Notes: a model not told the origin generated them from the sequence alone. A stretch of DNA of 52,310 bases from an uncultured Collinsella sp. (GCA_958445065.1 CAUCQW010000016.1:1-52310), one strand, 5' to 3'. Positions 35,247 to 45,879 are shown, counted from the first letter of the stretch. Program-made: numbers and translations.

Positions 35247-37961
35247 CTACTCGGTACGGGCAACCTGGTCGATGCGGTAACCCTCGATCTGGTCGCCGGG
35301 CTTGATGTCCTGGAAGTTCTCCAGGCCAATGCCGCCCTCGGAACCGCTCTTGAGGCTCTTGGCCTCGTCCTTGTAGTGGCGCATCGAGGCGATCTTGCCG
35401 TTGAAGACCACGATACCGTCGCGCACCAGGCGCACGGAATCGGTCGCGGCGATCTCGCCCTCCTCGACGCGGACACCGGCGGCGATACCGACTTTGGGCA
35501 CCTTGAAGGTGTCAAGGACGGTCGCGGTACCCGTGGCGACCTCGACCTCGGTGGGCTTGAGCATGCCGATACGGGCGGCGTCGAGCTCCTCGAGGCACTT
35601 GTAGATGACGTCGTAGCAACGGATCTCGACGCCCTCGCGCTCGGCGGCGGAGCGGGCCTTACCGTCGGGACGGACGCCAAAGCCGATGATGATGGCGTTG
35701 GAGGCGTCGGCCAGGACCACGTCGGTCTCGTTGATGGCGCCAACGGCGGAGTGAATCGTGTTGATGCGAACCTCGGACTGATCCATCTTGTCGAGCGAGT
35801 CCTGAAGGGCCTCGATGGAACCCTGGACGTCGGCCTTGATGATCAGGTTGAGCTCCTTGACCTCGGCGTCGGCGATGGTCTCGAAGAGGTTCTCGAGCGT
35901 GACGTGCTTGACGCGGCTCTGCTCCTCGATACGGGCCTTGAGCGAACGCTCGTCGGCAAGGGCGCGAGCCTCGCGCTCGTCCTCAAACACGCGGAACTCG
36001 TCGCCGGCGTTGGGCACGGACTGCAGGCCCAAAATCTCGACGGCGTCGGAGGGACCGGCCTCGGTGACGGCGCGACCCTTGGGGTCGAGCATGGCGCGGA
36101 CGCGGCCGTAGGTAAGGCCGGCGACCAGCGTATCGCCCACGTGCAGGGTACCGCGGGTCACGAGCACGGTAGCGACCGAGCCGCGGCCCTTGTCGAGCTT
36201 GGCCTCGAGGACGTTGCCGGAGGCAAAGGTGTCCGGGTTAGCCTTGAGCTCGAGAACGTCGGCCTGAAGCAGCACGGTCTCCAGAAGGTCGTCGATACCG
36301 ATCTTCTGCTTGGCCGAGATGTTGACGAACATGTTCTGTCCGCCCCACTCCTCGGGGATGACGCCGTACTCGGTGAGCTCCTGGCGCACGCGGTCGGGGT
36401 TGGCGCCCGGCTTATCGATCTTGTTGACGGCGACGACGATGGGAACGCCGGCGGCCTTGGCATGGTTGATCGACTCGACCGTCTGGGGCATGACGCCGTC
36501 GTCGGCGGCCACGATCAGAATGACGATGTCGGTCACCTTAGCACCACGGGCACGCATAGCCGTAAAGGTGGCGTGACCCGGGGTATCGATAAAGGTGATC
36601 TTGCGGTCGTTGATCATGACCTGCGAAGCGCCGATGGCCTGCGTAATGCCGCCCGCCTCGCCGGCAGCAACGCCGGTATGACGGATGGCGTCGAGCAGCG
36701 ACGTCTTACCGTGGTCGACGTGGCCCATGACGGTGACGACCGGGGCGCGCGGCTTAAGGTCGGCGGGATCGTCGTAGAACGAGAAGGTGTTCTCCTCCTC
36801 GGGGGTGATGATCTTAATCTGACGGCCCAGGTCGTCGGCGACGAGCTCGACGAGGTCGTCGGACATGGACTGCGTCATGGTGAGCGGCGTACCCAGCAGG
36901 AACAGGCGCTTGATGATGTCGTTGGCCGGAACGTCAAGCGCCTCGGCAAGCTCCTGGACGGTAACGCCCTGGGAGACCTTGATGGCGTCGAGGTCCTCGG
37001 GGTTCACGCCCTGGGCCAGCGCCTCCTCTATCTTGCGCTCCTCCTGAGCCTTGGCAGCCTCGCGTTCGCGCTTCTCCTTGCGCTTCTTGCGGCGACCGGT
37101 GGACTCGCGAGAGGCCTCCTCGACGGCAGCACGAGCCTCCTCGAGCACCTTCTCGCGGCTGTACTCCTCGGCCTCGCGAGCCATGCGGCTGTAGTGGTCC
37201 TCTTCGTTGTTGTGACCGCCCTTGCGCTTCTTGCCCTTGCCCTGCTTATCGGGGTTGGGGAAGTCCATGCCGGCAGCGACGTTGTTGCTGGCGTTGGTGC
37301 GATGGCTGTGCGGACGGCTCTCGGAGGCATTGCGCTCGGAGTTGTTGTCGGAAGCGTTGCGATCGTTACGACGGCCACCGCGGCGGTCGTTATTGCCGCC
37401 ACGACGGTTACCGCGCTCTGCGGCGCGCTCGGCCTTGGCCTTGTCCTCGGCGTCCTTCTTCTCCTTGAGCACGGTCTCCTGTGCGGCGATCTGGTCGAGC
37501 AGCGAACGGAAGCGCGAACCGGAGTCGGAAGCGGGAACGGCGCGGCGCTGGGCCTCGCGGGCAGCCTCCTCCTTCTCGCGGGCAAGACGCTCCTGCTCGG
37601 CCTTCTTCTTAGCCTCGGCCTCGGCGCGGGCGGCCTCCTCGGCAGCCTGGGCTGCGGCAAACTGGCGACGCTCCTCCTCGCGGGCCTTCTCGGCGGCGAT
37701 GCGCTCGCGCTCGGCCTCGGCGGCGCGAGCGGCCTCCTCGGCGGCAGCTGCCTGCTCCTCGGCCTGCTTGGCGGCCTCGACTTCCTGGGCGCGGGCCTCG
37801 ATCACCGAGGCGAGCTGCTTGCGGACCATGGCGACATAGGCGTCCTCCAAGGTGGAGGAAGCGGACTTAGCGGGAATCTTCATATCGGCGAGATGACCCA
37901 TCAGTTCCTTAGAGGTCATGCCGAACTCTTTGGCCAGGGTGGACACACGGACTTTTGCCAT
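35247..37961 (-). CDS. infB: Translation initiation factor IF-2
   Basis: GTPase that places initiator tRNA on the 30S subunit, 904 aa. An IF2 N-terminal helical domain (1-50), a long Ala/Glu-rich coiled segment (about 60-150) and an Arg/Gly/Asn-rich patch ([18 protein letters not shown]) precede a second IF2_N domain (near 330, [17 protein letters not shown]). The G domain has GHVDHGKT (about 412-419), DTPGHATF and NKIDKPGA. A family-like C-terminal domain ends with [17 protein letters not shown]. ylxR, often found between nusA and infB, is absent. Confidence 0.97.
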   Translation of the reverse strand: MAKVRVSTLAKEFGMTSKELMGHLADMKIPAKSASSTLEDAYVAMVRKQLASVIEARAQEVEAAKQAEEQAAAAEEAARAAEAERERIAAEKAREEERRQFAAAQAAEEAARAEAEAKKKAEQERLAREKEEAAREAQRRAVPASDSGSRFRSLLDQIAAQETVLKEKKDAEDKAKAERAAERGNRRGGNNDRRGGRRNDRNASDNNSERNASESRPHSHRTNASNNVAAGMDFPNPDKQGKGKKRKGGHNNEEDHYSRMAREAEEYSREKVLEEARAAVEEASRESTGRRKKRKEKREREAAKAQEERKIEEALAQGVNPEDLDAIKVSQGVTVQELAEALDVPANDIIKRLFLLGTPLTMTQSMSDDLVELVADDLGRQIKIITPEEENTFSFYDDPADLKPRAPVVTVMGHVDHGKTSLLDAIRHTGVAAGEAGGITQAIGASQVMINDRKITFIDTPGHATFTAMRARGAKVTDIVILIVAADDGVMPQTVESINHAKAAGVPIVVAVNKIDKPGANPDRVRQELTEYGVIPEEWGGQNMFVNISAKQKIGIDDLLETVLLQADVLELKANPDTFASGNVLEAKLDKGRGSVATVLVTRGTLHVGDTLVAGLTYGRVRAMLDPKGRAVTEAGPSDAVEILGLQSVPNAGDEFRVFEDEREARALADERSLKARIEEQSRVKHVTLENLFETIADAEVKELNLIIKADVQGSIEALQDSLDKMDQSEVRINTIHSAVGAINETDVVLADASNAIIIGFGVRPDGKARSAAEREGVEIRCYDVIYKCLEELDAARIGMLKPTEVEVATGTATVLDTFKVPKVGIAAGVRVEEGEIAATDSVRLVRDGIVVFNGKIASMRHYKDEAKSLKSGSEGGIGLENFQDIKPGDQIEGYRIDQVARTE

Positions 37962-38052
37962 ATGACTTCACCTACCCTTTCTGGCACCTTGGGTGCCTAG
38001 AGACTGAACGAGCGTGGGAGACGCGCCGGGACCCGCCCGGCGCAACCGCGCG

Positions 38053-39300
38053 CTAGATCAGGTCCTCCGCATCATCGAAGGCGTCGGTGTCGTGGACACC
38101 GCAGAAACGGGAGCCGGGACGAGCCTGGTTGCGGCACTGGATGCCGTCCTCGGACACGTACTCGCAGCGGCGGACGTCCTCGTCCTCCTCGTCACCGATC
38201 AGGTCGGCGGCGGGCTCCTCGTGAACGGGAACGTTCTTGAGGATGTCGGCGGCAAGCGTCTCGGACTTGATGTCGATGTGCCAGCCGGTAAGGCGCGCGG
38301 CGAGGCGGGCGTTCTGGCCCTCCTTGCCGATGGCGAGGGACAGCTGGTCGTCGGGCACGATGACGCCGGCGTAGGCCTTCTCCTCGTCGATGAGGACGCG
38401 GGTGACCTTAGCGGGCGACAGGGCGTTGGCGACATAGACGGCAGGATCGGCATCCCACAGGATGACGTCGACGCGCTCGCCACGGAGCTCGCCCACGACA
38501 GCGCGAACACGGCTGCCCTTGGGGCCGACGCAGGCGCCCACGGGATCCAGACGATCGTCAAGCGAGTGGACGGCGACCTTGGAGCGCTGGCCGGGCTCGC
38601 GGGCGATCGACTTGATCTGGACGGTGCCCTCATAGATCTCGGGCACCTCCTGCTCAAACAGACGACGCATGAGCTCGGGGTGGGTACGGGAGATGACAAT
38701 CGGCGGACGGCTGTGCTCGCCGCGAACCGGCTGCAGGTTGGAGTTGGGGTCGCGAACGTCGATGATCACGGCCTTGATGTGCTGGTTGTGCAGGTAGCGC
38801 TCGCCCATCGGACGCTCGTTGCGCTCGTTCTCGTAACGACGCTGGTCGAAGTGCGGAAGCTCGGCCTCGACGCCCTCGCGGATCTTGACGATCGTGAAGT
38901 CGGGCGTGGACTGCAGCACGGTACCGCTGATGAGGTCACCGATGCGGCCGGAGAACTCCTCGTAGATCTGCTCGCGGGCGGAGTTACGCACAATGGCGTT
39001 AATCTCGGCCTTGGCGTGCTGGGCAGCGATGCGGCTCGTGTTCTTGGGAGTGACGTCGATCTCCTCGAACTCGGTGAAGTTGCCCTCCTCGTCCATGGAA
39101 TCGTCGATCGGCTCAAGGCGGTAGACGTAGATCTTGCCGGTGGTGCGGTCGATGGTCACCTTGGCGCCCCACTCAAGATGCAGAATCTCGGCATAGCTCT
39201 TGGCGAGCGACTGCTCCAGGCGGTCGATCAGGTAGAGCTGGTCGATGTGCTTCTCCTGGCAAAGCTCCATCAGGGCGGACATCATGTCGGATGCTGCCAT
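38053..39300 (-). CDS. nusA: Transcription termination/antitermination factor NusA with a Cys/His tail
   Basis: RNA polymerase-associated factor controlling pausing and termination, 415 aa. N-terminal polymerase-binding domain (1-125), S1 domain (about 130-200), then two KH domains ([19 protein letters not shown] and [19 protein letters not shown]). The C-terminal 40 residues add [11 protein letters not shown], then GSRFCGVH, a C-x7-C-x9-C-x2-H pattern that could bind zinc, ending in acidic residues. This tail is not part of the standard NusA plan. One base separates it from rimP. Confidence 0.95.
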   Translation of the reverse strand: MAASDMMSALMELCQEKHIDQLYLIDRLEQSLAKSYAEILHLEWGAKVTIDRTTGKIYVYRLEPIDDSMDEEGNFTEFEEIDVTPKNTSRIAAQHAKAEINAIVRNSAREQIYEEFSGRIGDLISGTVLQSTPDFTIVKIREGVEAELPHFDQRRYENERNERPMGERYLHNQHIKAVIIDVRDPNSNLQPVRGEHSRPPIVISRTHPELMRRLFEQEVPEIYEGTVQIKSIAREPGQRSKVAVHSLDDRLDPVGACVGPKGSRVRAVVGELRGERVDVILWDADPAVYVANALSPAKVTRVLIDEEKAYAGVIVPDDQLSLAIGKEGQNARLAARLTGWHIDIKSETLAADILKNVPVHEEPAADLIGDEEDEDVRRCEYVSEDGIQCRNQARPGSRFCGVHDTDAFDDAEDLI

Positions 39301-39301
39301 C

Positions 39302-39796
39302 TTACTTTCCTTCCTTCGCGGGCTTGAAGTCGTAGGTGGGCTTCAATTTGCACTTTTTAACATCAGAGAAATCGAGGGTAACGGACTCGCCGTCCTCGAG
39401 CTCGAGGGTCACGTCGGCCTCGGTGGCGGCGGCAATCTTGCCGGCGTACTTGCGACGGCCCTCGGTGGCGGTGGAGGTGAGCTCGCAGTTCTCGCCCACA
39501 AAGCGGGCAAAGTCGCACGGGCGGCGCAGCGGGCGCGCCATACCCGGGCTCGACACCTCGAGCGTATAGCTCGAAGAGATGGGGTCGAGCTCCTCAATCA
39601 CATCGCCGACCCACTTGGTGTTGGCCGTGACGTCGTTGAGCGACAGGCTCTGACCCTCGGCACCCTCGATACGCACGCGCACGCAGGGGGCCTTGGTGGC
39701 ACCCACGAGCTCGACGTCGACGATGTCGATATCGTGCTGGGGAGCGACGGCCTCGAGCGCGTCGATGATCGCCTGCTCGGTCTTGGTCTTGACCAT
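39302..39796 (-). CDS. rimP: Ribosome maturation factor RimP
   Basis: Factor for 30S assembly, 164 aa. Segments matching the family are VDIVDVELVGA-type strands near the N-terminus, LEVSSPGMARPLRRP in the middle and the C-terminal SM-like barrel. GGAGG lies seven bases before the ATG at 39796. The frame stays open upstream to 40051, but that part runs through the promoter and leader hairpin and is rejected. First gene of the rimP-to-rpoD run. Confidence 0.93.
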   Translation of the reverse strand: MVKTKTEQAIIDALEAVAPQHDIDIVDVELVGATKAPCVRVRIEGAEGQSLSLNDVTANTKWVGDVIEELDPISSSYTLEVSSPGMARPLRRPCDFARFVGENCELTSTATEGRRKYAGKIAAATEADVTLELEDGESVTLDFSDVKKCKLKPTYDFKPAKEGK

Positions 39797-39814
39797 TGCG
39801 GCACCTCCATCCAT

Positions 39815-39848
39815 ACAAAAAAGAAGCGGGGCCGAAACCCCACTTCTT
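39815..39848 (-). promoter_or_regulatory. Leader terminator (attenuator) before rimP
   Basis: On the minus strand a GC-rich hairpin (39838-39848 with 39821-39831, one G-T pair, 6-nt loop) is followed directly by TTTTTT. It lies between the strong promoter at 39875-39903 and the rimP ribosome site. No minus-strand gene lies upstream that it could serve, as leuS has its own terminator. It therefore most likely acts on the rimP-nusA-infB mRNA leader. Confidence 0.75.
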
Positions 39849-39874
39849 TCAATTACAACTTCATTTGCAAGCAA

Positions 39875-39903
39875 ACTATACCAATAGCTGCGGAAACGTG
39901 CAA
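39875..39903 (-). promoter_or_regulatory. Promoter of the rimP-nusA-infB operon
   Basis: On the minus strand TTGCAC (39898-39903), 17-nt spacer, TATAGT (39875-39880). Predicted start near 39868, giving a leader of about 72 nt to the rimP ATG. Confidence 0.8.
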
Positions 39904-39993
39904 GCACAGTACGAATCTGCAGGTCAGCGTGCGCACAGCTTCTCCACAAGAATAGGACAATTGGACTAAAGACTCCATGAGGCAAGCGTCCGA

Positions 39994-40042
39994 GGGTCCA
40001 AGAACGGGCCATGCGTCCCAATCCACAGGCCCGTTCGGACCC
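39994..40042. repeat. Inverted repeat upstream of the lipoprotein gene
   Basis: GGGTCC and AACGGGCC (39994-40010) pair with GGCCCGTT and GGACCC (40028-40042) around a 17-nt loop. No T-run follows. The rest of 39905-40165 has no gene that I can see. Confidence 0.5.
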
Positions 40043-40165
40043 CAAGGGCATTCCTCCCCGAGCCCCTATCGATCAGACTTACGTTAAGGGGCATTCTGCA
40101 ACAAGCCAGCCAGCAAGTCGCGCAACGACGAACCTTTCGAGATCCTTTACGGTAAGGAGGCACCC

Positions 40166-40738
40166 ATGAAACGCCTAGGCACCCTCTGCATGACTGCGCT
40201 CGCCATCGCAACGTGCTCGTTGACCCTCGTGGGCTGTGGCAAAACGAACAGCAAAACCGGAACATGCGAACCGGATCTTGGCAGCACCAAAGCCATCGAG
40301 AAAACCGAACCCCCGGCGAGCTTCGACAAAATAAACGAAGACATCGTCGATCCCCAGGGCCTGGGTCCCGATTCCCAAGAACAGCTCCCCATCGACCTTG
40401 AGGCGGACGAGAACGTCCATGTTACCTGCGTGGGCAAGGACACCGACGGCTACGGGGACGCCGCGCTCGTCTTTACGGTGTCCAACAACACCGGTGTCGA
40501 CATGATGTTTGGCGATGTGGACTCCTATGCCTACGTCAACGGCGTGGTCCGCGACGTACACATGCGCCAACCGGTCGCCGCTGGAGAGGAAACGCGCGCC
40601 ATGCTCACCTTTGTGGGCACCTTCGACGATCCGGACTTTGATGTGAACAACGACCTCAACGACATCTACCTCAACATTTGGATGTTCGAAGAGGCAACGG
40701 GCAACGTTTACTTTAGGGACCTGGTACACATCCCATAG
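40166..40738 (+). CDS. Secreted lipoprotein, function unknown
   Basis: A 190-aa protein with a clear lipoprotein signal: basic MKR, hydrophobic core to about residue 22, lipobox LVGC with Cys24. The mature part starts with a Lys/Thr/Pro-rich linker, then a single domain (about 75-190) with alternating strands such as AALVFTVSNNTGVDMMFGD, resembling immunoglobulin-like domains of Gram-positive lipoproteins. AAGGAGG lies five bases before the ATG. I do not recognise a specific family. It is alone on its strand between the rimP promoter and leuS. Confidence 0.8.
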   Translation: MKRLGTLCMTALAIATCSLTLVGCGKTNSKTGTCEPDLGSTKAIEKTEPPASFDKINEDIVDPQGLGPDSQEQLPIDLEADENVHVTCVGKDTDGYGDAALVFTVSNNTGVDMMFGDVDSYAYVNGVVRDVHMRQPVAAGEETRAMLTFVGTFDDPDFDVNNDLNDIYLNIWMFEEATGNVYFRDLVHIP

Positions 40739-40780
40739 AAAACGTTGCGACGCAATGACTAAGCAGGGCTAAAAACACAA

Positions 40781-40813
40781 GACGAGGGACGACCCAACTG
40801 GATCGCCCCTCGT
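40781..40813. terminator. Bidirectional terminator between the lipoprotein gene and leuS
   Basis: Imperfect stem 40782-40794 with 40801-40813. On the minus strand it is followed by CTTGTGTTTTTAG, fitting termination of leuS. The convergent plus gene ends 43 nt before it. Confidence 0.65.
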
Positions 40814-40842
40814 TCATTGCATGTCAGCTATGCGCGCAGTGC

Positions 40843-43419
40843 TTACTTGACCACCAGGTTGACCAGCTTGCCGGGCACGCAGATGGCCTTGACGACAGTC
40901 TTGCCCTCGGTCCACTTAGCGACAGCGGCCTCGGCGGCAGCCTGCATTTCCTCGTTGGAGGCATCGCGGGCCACGTCGACGCGGCCGCGGACCTTGCCGA
41001 GCACCTGGACCACGATCTGCACCGTGTCCTCAACGGACTCGGCCAGGTCGAACTCGGGCCAGGCGGCGGTGTAGGCGTTGCCCTCGCAGCCGAGCGCCTC
41101 GTGCCACAGCTCGTCGGCCCAGAACGGGCAGATGGGGGCAAGGACGCTCACGATATCCTTGGCCACGCCGTAGCACAGCGCCTTGTCGCGGGCGGTACCC
41201 TCGGTGGCGTTGAGGTAGGCGCTCGCCGCGTTGACGAGCTCCATGACGGCCGAGATGGCGGTGTTGAACTGGCCGCGATCGAAGTCCTCGGTGCACTTGG
41301 CGATGGTGCGGTGACGCTCGCGATAGAGCTTCATCGCGACCTCGTCGAGCGCGGACTTGTCGAAGGCCACGTTGGCGTCGCCGGACTGGACGAGCTGCCA
41401 AACGATACGCCAGGCGCGCTTGATGAAGCGGTTGGCGCCCTCGACGGCCTTGGGATCCCAGTCGAAGTCCTTCTCGGGCGGGGCGATAAACAGGATCGCC
41501 AAACGCATGGTGTCGGCACCGTAGGGCTCGATAACCGAGCTCGGGGGCACGACGTTGCCCTTGGACTTGGACATGGTGTCGCCGTTCTCGTCCTTGACCA
41601 TGCCCTGGCACAGCAGGTTGGTGAAGGGCTCGTCCACACTCAGCAGACCCAGGTCGCGCAGTGCCTTGGTAAAGAAACGGCTGTAGAGCAGGTGCAGAAT
41701 GGCGTGCTCGATGCCGCCGATGTAGTTATCGACGGGCATCCAACGGTCGGCGGCTCCCTTGGAGAAGGGCAGCTCGGTGTTGTGCGGGTCGGTATAGCGC
41801 AGGTAGTACCAGCTGGAGCAGGTAAAGGTGTCCATGGTATCGGTCTCGCGCTTGGCCGGGCGACCGCAGACCGGGCAGGTGGTCTCGTAGAACTCCTTGC
41901 ACTCGGCGAGGGTTTCGCCGGCGCCCAGGTCCAGGTTCTCGGGCAGCGTCACCGGCAGCTGATCCTCGGGCACGGGCACGATGCCGCAGTGCTCGCAGTG
42001 GATAGCCGGGATGGGGTTGCCCCAATAGCGCTGGCGACTGATGAGCCAGTCGCGCAAGCGGAACTCGACCTTGCGACGGCCGCAGCCCATGGCCTCGAGA
42101 TCGGCCACGATGGCAGCCTCACCCTCGGAGTGCTTACCGCCGCGCATGCCAGTGTACTTGCCGGACTGGACGAGCGTGCCCTCGGCAGCGTGAGCGCAAT
42201 CCCAGTCGACGGTCTCGGCATGGAAGGTATCGATGCTCTCGCCGCTGGCCTCGACGGCAGCGCGATCGTCATCGTCCAGGATGATCGGCACGATCGGCAG
42301 GTCGTACTTACGGGCAAACTCAAAGTCGCGCTGGTCGCCGCAGGGAACGGCCATGACGGCACCGGTACCGTAGTCGGCAACGACATAATCGGCAACCCAA
42401 ACGGGGACCTTCTCGCCGTTGACGGGGTTTACCACATAGCGGCCCGTGAAGGCACCGTGCTTCTCGAGGGTGCCCTGGGCACGCTCGACGGCAGAGATAT
42501 GCTTGGAGTCCTCGACGATCTTGGTGACGGCCTCCTCGTACTCCGTGCCCTCGACGAGCTCGTGCAAGCCGGCGTACTCGGGAGCCAGGACAAAGAAGGA
42601 AACGCCAAAGAGCGTATCGGCACGCGTGGTGAAAACGGTGATCTTGCCCTCGTCGCCCTCGATGGGTTCGCCATCCTGGTCGCACAGGGTAAAGTCGACC
42701 TCGGCGCCCTCAGAGCGACCGATCCAGTTGGCCTGCATCTGCTTGACGCGCTCAGGCCAGCCGGGGAGCTTCTCCAGATCGTCGAGCAGCTCCTGGGAGT
42801 ACTCGGTAATCTTGTAGTACCACTGCTCCAGGTCGCGCTTCTCGGGCTCGGTGCCGCAGCGCCAGCACTTACCCTCGGTAACCTGCTCGTTAGCCAGAAC
42901 GGTCTTGCAGGTGGGGCACCAGTTGACCGGGTTCTTCTTACGGTAGACCAGGCCCTTTTCCCACATCTTCTCAAAGATCCACTGGCCCCAGCGGTAGTAG
43001 TCGGGGCTGCAGGTCTTGACCATGCGATCCAGATCGTAGGAGAAGCCCATGCGCTTCATCGTGGCGAGCGCCTGGTCCATGTTCTTATACGTCCAGGCGG
43101 CAGCCTGCGTGTTGTGCTTGATGGCGGCGTTCTCGGCGGGCAGGCCAAAAGCGTCAAAGCCGATGGGATGCAGCACGTCGTAGCCACGCATGCGGGCCTG
43201 ACGGGCCATGGCATCGCCGATAGTGTAGTTGCGCGCGTGGCCCATGTGCAGGTCGCCCGACGGATACGGGAACATCTCGAGCACGTACTTCTTGGGCTTG
43301 CTGTCGTCGGTGTCGACGGCAAAGAGGTTGGAGTCCTCCCAGGCCTTCATCCACCTGGACTCAATGGCCTGCGCGTCGTAGACAGGAATCTCGTCCTTAT
43401 GATCTGTGCAATCGCACAT
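40843..43419 (-). CDS. leuS: Leucyl-tRNA synthetase
   Basis: Charges tRNA-Leu, 858 aa. HMGH at 58-61 ([14 protein letters not shown]) and the signature MSKSKGNVV, where the usual first Lys of KMSKS is Thr. The editing domain lies in the middle ([18 protein letters not shown]). Zinc-type pairs WCPTCK and CWRCG are present. AAAGGAG is five bases before the ATG. Unlike ileS, there is no T-box upstream, only the hairpin at 43435-43565. Confidence 0.97.
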   Translation of the reverse strand: MCDCTDHKDEIPVYDAQAIESRWMKAWEDSNLFAVDTDDSKPKKYVLEMFPYPSGDLHMGHARNYTIGDAMARQARMRGYDVLHPIGFDAFGLPAENAAIKHNTQAAAWTYKNMDQALATMKRMGFSYDLDRMVKTCSPDYYRWGQWIFEKMWEKGLVYRKKNPVNWCPTCKTVLANEQVTEGKCWRCGTEPEKRDLEQWYYKITEYSQELLDDLEKLPGWPERVKQMQANWIGRSEGAEVDFTLCDQDGEPIEGDEGKITVFTTRADTLFGVSFFVLAPEYAGLHELVEGTEYEEAVTKIVEDSKHISAVERAQGTLEKHGAFTGRYVVNPVNGEKVPVWVADYVVADYGTGAVMAVPCGDQRDFEFARKYDLPIVPIILDDDDRAAVEASGESIDTFHAETVDWDCAHAAEGTLVQSGKYTGMRGGKHSEGEAAIVADLEAMGCGRRKVEFRLRDWLISRQRYWGNPIPAIHCEHCGIVPVPEDQLPVTLPENLDLGAGETLAECKEFYETTCPVCGRPAKRETDTMDTFTCSSWYYLRYTDPHNTELPFSKGAADRWMPVDNYIGGIEHAILHLLYSRFFTKALRDLGLLSVDEPFTNLLCQGMVKDENGDTMSKSKGNVVPPSSVIEPYGADTMRLAILFIAPPEKDFDWDPKAVEGANRFIKRAWRIVWQLVQSGDANVAFDKSALDEVAMKLYRERHRTIAKCTEDFDRGQFNTAISAVMELVNAASAYLNATEGTARDKALCYGVAKDIVSVLAPICPFWADELWHEALGCEGNAYTAAWPEFDLAESVEDTVQIVVQVLGKVRGRVDVARDASNEEMQAAAEAAVAKWTEGKTVVKAICVPGKLVNLVVK

Positions 43420-43434
43420 ATCAGCTCCTTTAAT

Positions 43435-43565
43435 CTTAGCTGGGGTCGGTCGGCTTAGCTTTATTCGCTACTGCGGACAGTCCTGCGCAAGACGAAGAGC
43501 ACATTAAGTGCTCTTCTTTGCGTGCGAAACTTGTAGCGAACAAAGCCAAGCCGACCGACCCTAAG
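43435..43565. repeat. Long hairpin element upstream of leuS
   Basis: A 131-nt hairpin. Outer arm 43443-43456 pairs perfectly with 43548-43561, GCTTT (43458-43462) with 43542-43546, and TCGCTA (43465-43470) with 43534-43539. After an asymmetric internal loop comes an apical stem GAAGAGCAC (43494-43502) with 43508-43516. Its plan (long arms, two unpaired strands, short apical stem) is like the elements at 241 and 43689, but its core sequence differs. It ends 16 nt before the leuS start. Confidence 0.7.
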
Positions 43566-43595
43566 GTTAACTTGACTGATGATAGCAAATACGAC

Positions 43596-43630
43596 AAGCG
43601 AGATGCCTGCGACTTGCGGGCATCTCGCTT
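43596..43630 (-). terminator. Hairpin downstream of guaB, possible terminator
   Basis: A 12-bp perfect stem (43596-43607 with 43619-43630). On the minus strand it is followed by GTCGTATTTG, a weak T-rich tail. It lies between the two long hairpins of the guaB-leuS gap and could stop guaB transcription. Confidence 0.45.
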
Positions 43631-43688
43631 TATCTAAATAACGTGGTTGTGAATCAACCGCTAATTGTTACCCGCCCAAGCATGATCG

Positions 43689-43787
43689 GGTTTTCCAAGT
43701 GCCGCAGATTGCCGTGAAAGAGGAGCGACGCGTACTTTGGTACGCGAGCGACGGTTTGAACGGCAAGGTGCGGTGCTTGGGAAAGCC
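43689..43787. repeat. Long hairpin element, copy 2 of the shared-core family
   Basis: Outer arms 43689-43715 pair with 43760-43787 with a few wobble pairs, one bulge and a GA/GG internal loop. The apex is gcgtac-tttg-gtacgc (43730-43745), identical to copy 1 at 241-360. The flanking single strands gaaagaggagcgac and gagcgacggtttga also match copy 1 closely. The arm sequences are unlike those of copy 1, yet pair within this copy. It ends two bases before the guaB stop codon. Confidence 0.7.
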
Positions 43788-43789
43788 GC

Positions 43790-45301
43790 TTAGCGATAGC
43801 TGACGCTTTGCTGGGAGTCCTTGACGACTACGTCGTGGGCGCCGCCTTCGACGATCGAGGTCGAGCTGACCAGCGTTAGGCGTGCCTTTTCCTGGAGCTC
43901 GGGGATCGAGAGGGCGCCGCAGTTGCACATCGTTGACTTGACCTTGTAGAGCGTGCCGCCCACGCCGTCCTTGAGGGAACCGGCGTAGGGAACGTAGGAG
44001 TCGACGCCCTCGACGAAGCTGAGCTTCGCGGCGCCGCCCAGGTCGTAGCGCTGCCAGTTGCGGGCACGTGCAGAACCCTCGCCCCAGTACTCCTTCATGT
44101 ACTGACCGTTCACATTGACGCGCTCGGTCGGGCTCTCGTCGAAGCGGGCGAAGTAGCGGCCCAGCATCATAAAGTCGGCACCCATGGCAAGGGCGAGCGT
44201 CATGTGGTAGTCGTAGACGATGCCGCCGTCGGAGCACACGGGCACGTAGACGCCGGTCTCCTCGTAGTACTCGTCGCGAGCGCGGCAGACGTCGATCAGC
44301 GCGGTGGCCTGGCCGCGGCCGATGCCCTTGGTCTCGCGGGTGATGCAGATGGAGCCGCCGCCGATACCGACCTTGATGAAGTCGGCACCGCAGTCGGCCA
44401 AAAAGCGGAAGCCCTCGGCGTCGACGACGTTGCCGGCACCGACCTTGACGTCCTCGCCGTAGTTGGCGCGGATCCACTCGATGGTGCGCTTCTGCCACTC
44501 GCTGAAGCCCTCGGAAGAGTCGATGCACAGGACATCGGCGCCGGCCTCGATGAGCAGCGGCACGCGCTCGGCATAGTCGCGGGTGTTGATACCGGCTCCG
44601 ACCATGTAGCGCTTGTCGTTATCGAGCAGCTCGTTGGGGTTGGTCTTGTGGCTGTCGTAGTCCTTGCGGAAGACAATGCCCATGAGGTGATCGTTGTCAT
44701 CGACGATAGGAAGGGCGTTGAGCTTGTTGTCCCAAATGACGTCGTTGGCAACCTTGAGGCTGATATTCTTGTCGCCTACGATGAGCTGCTCACGCGGGGT
44801 CATGAACTCGGAGACCTTCGTCTGGTGGTCATCGCGACTGGGGCGATAGTCACGGCTGGTGACGATGCCCAGGAGCTTACCCTTGGGAGTGCCGTCGTCG
44901 GTGACCGGCATGGTGGAATGACCGGTCTTCTCCTTGAGCTCGATGACCTGCTCCATGGTCATGTCGGGGGTCAGCGTGGAATCGGACTGAACGAAGCCGG
45001 CCTTGTGATCCTTGACGGCCTTGACCATAGCGGCCTCGGACTCGGCGCTCTGGGAACCGTAAATGAAGGACAGGCCACCCTCGGTAGCGAGCGCGACACC
45101 CATGTCGACGCCCGAGACGGACTGCATGATGGCGGAAACCATGGGGATGTTCAGGGTGATTGCCGGCTTCTCACCGCGCTTAAAGCGGGTCAGCGGCGTC
45201 TTAAGAGAGACGTTGTTGGGGATGCACTGCGAGGACGAGTAACCAGGGACCAGCAGATACTCCGAAAACGTGTGGGACTCACCGGGAAAGAACGTAGCCA
45301 T
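43790..45301 (-). CDS. guaB: Inosine-5'-monophosphate dehydrogenase, atypical branch
   Basis: Oxidises IMP to XMP in guanine nucleotide synthesis, 503 aa. Two CBS domains lie at about 95-220 ([20 protein letters not shown] and [16 protein letters not shown]). The catalytic loop is [13 protein letters not shown], with the catalytic Cys in SICITR; most bacterial enzymes have GPGSICTTR. The flap region [18 protein letters not shown] also differs from the common bacterial form and looks like the less common branch. AGGAGAAAC precedes the ATG. A GMP-reductase-like activity is less likely because CBS domains are present. Confidence 0.85.
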   Translation of the reverse strand: MATFFPGESHTFSEYLLVPGYSSSQCIPNNVSLKTPLTRFKRGEKPAITLNIPMVSAIMQSVSGVDMGVALATEGGLSFIYGSQSAESEAAMVKAVKDHKAGFVQSDSTLTPDMTMEQVIELKEKTGHSTMPVTDDGTPKGKLLGIVTSRDYRPSRDDHQTKVSEFMTPREQLIVGDKNISLKVANDVIWDNKLNALPIVDDNDHLMGIVFRKDYDSHKTNPNELLDNDKRYMVGAGINTRDYAERVPLLIEAGADVLCIDSSEGFSEWQKRTIEWIRANYGEDVKVGAGNVVDAEGFRFLADCGADFIKVGIGGGSICITRETKGIGRGQATALIDVCRARDEYYEETGVYVPVCSDGGIVYDYHMTLALAMGADFMMLGRYFARFDESPTERVNVNGQYMKEYWGEGSARARNWQRYDLGGAAKLSFVEGVDSYVPYAGSLKDGVGGTLYKVKSTMCNCGALSIPELQEKARLTLVSSTSIVEGGAHDVVVKDSQQSVSYR

Positions 45302-45404
45302 GTTTCTCCTTTTTCCATGCGACCGGTCGGCTGCAGGCCTCGTAGGACCCAGCCCAACCTTGGGCGCCCAATACTGGGGAAGTATCTTAACGCACTTTGA
45401 CTGC

Positions 45405-45410
45405 TACAAT
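45405..45410 (+). promoter_or_regulatory. Candidate -10 box for the ModE-like gene
   Basis: TACAAT about 85 nt before the start. No good -35 is seen. The gap 45302-45494 also carries the unidentified guaB promoter on the other strand. Confidence 0.35.
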
Positions 45411-45494
45411 GCATGATTTAAGAAGAGCACATGAGGGTTTGACGCAGGCCTTGCGTTTGCCCAGCAAACACTTTAGCGGGGAGACGCGGAGCAC

Positions 45495-45839
45495 ATGGAG
45501 TACAAGACGACGGCAAAGTTGGTCATTCAAGCGTGCGACAAGGATCTGCCGGGCGTCTTCGGCCACGGCTGCGTCTTGCTGCTGCAAGGTATCGCCCGCG
45601 AGCACTCGCTCAACCGTGCCGCCAAGAGCATGGGCATGGCATATTCCAAGGCCTGGCGCATTGTGAACGAAGCCGAAGGTCAGCTTGGCTGCAAGCTCAT
45701 CGAGCGCGACGGCGCCCGCGGATCCACGCTCACCCCCGCCGGCGAGCGAGCCGTAGCGGTCTACGAGGAGCTGCAGGCCGACATCAACAACGTCATCGCC
45801 AACAAAGCAAACGACCTCATCGCCAGCATCAAAGAGTAG
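45495..45839 (+). CDS. ModE-type winged-helix regulator, DNA-binding domain only
   Basis: A 114-aa protein with a LysR/ModE-like winged helix. The recognition region is SLNRAAKSMGMAYSKAWRIV, and the wing is KLIERDGARGSTLTPAGERA. The C-terminal molybdate-binding (TOBE) domains of full ModE are absent. Short one-domain forms are common beside metal or redox genes, but no molybdate transport genes are near. GGAG lies close before the ATG. Target unknown. Confidence 0.82.
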   Translation: MEYKTTAKLVIQACDKDLPGVFGHGCVLLLQGIAREHSLNRAAKSMGMAYSKAWRIVNEAEGQLGCKLIERDGARGSTLTPAGERAVAVYEELQADINNVIANKANDLIASIKE

Positions 45840-45879
45840 CCAATTTGAGACGGGGCTTTATAGCCACACAACCCCTTCT

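Noticed and set aside
37962..38052. A ylxR gene between nusA and infB
   Set aside because: The gap is only 91 bp, with no frame showing the family's RTCIGCR-type motif.
43420..43789. T-box leader for leuS
   Set aside because: No GGGTGG core, no AGAGAG motif and no terminator with a T-run before leuS. The region holds long hairpins of another kind.
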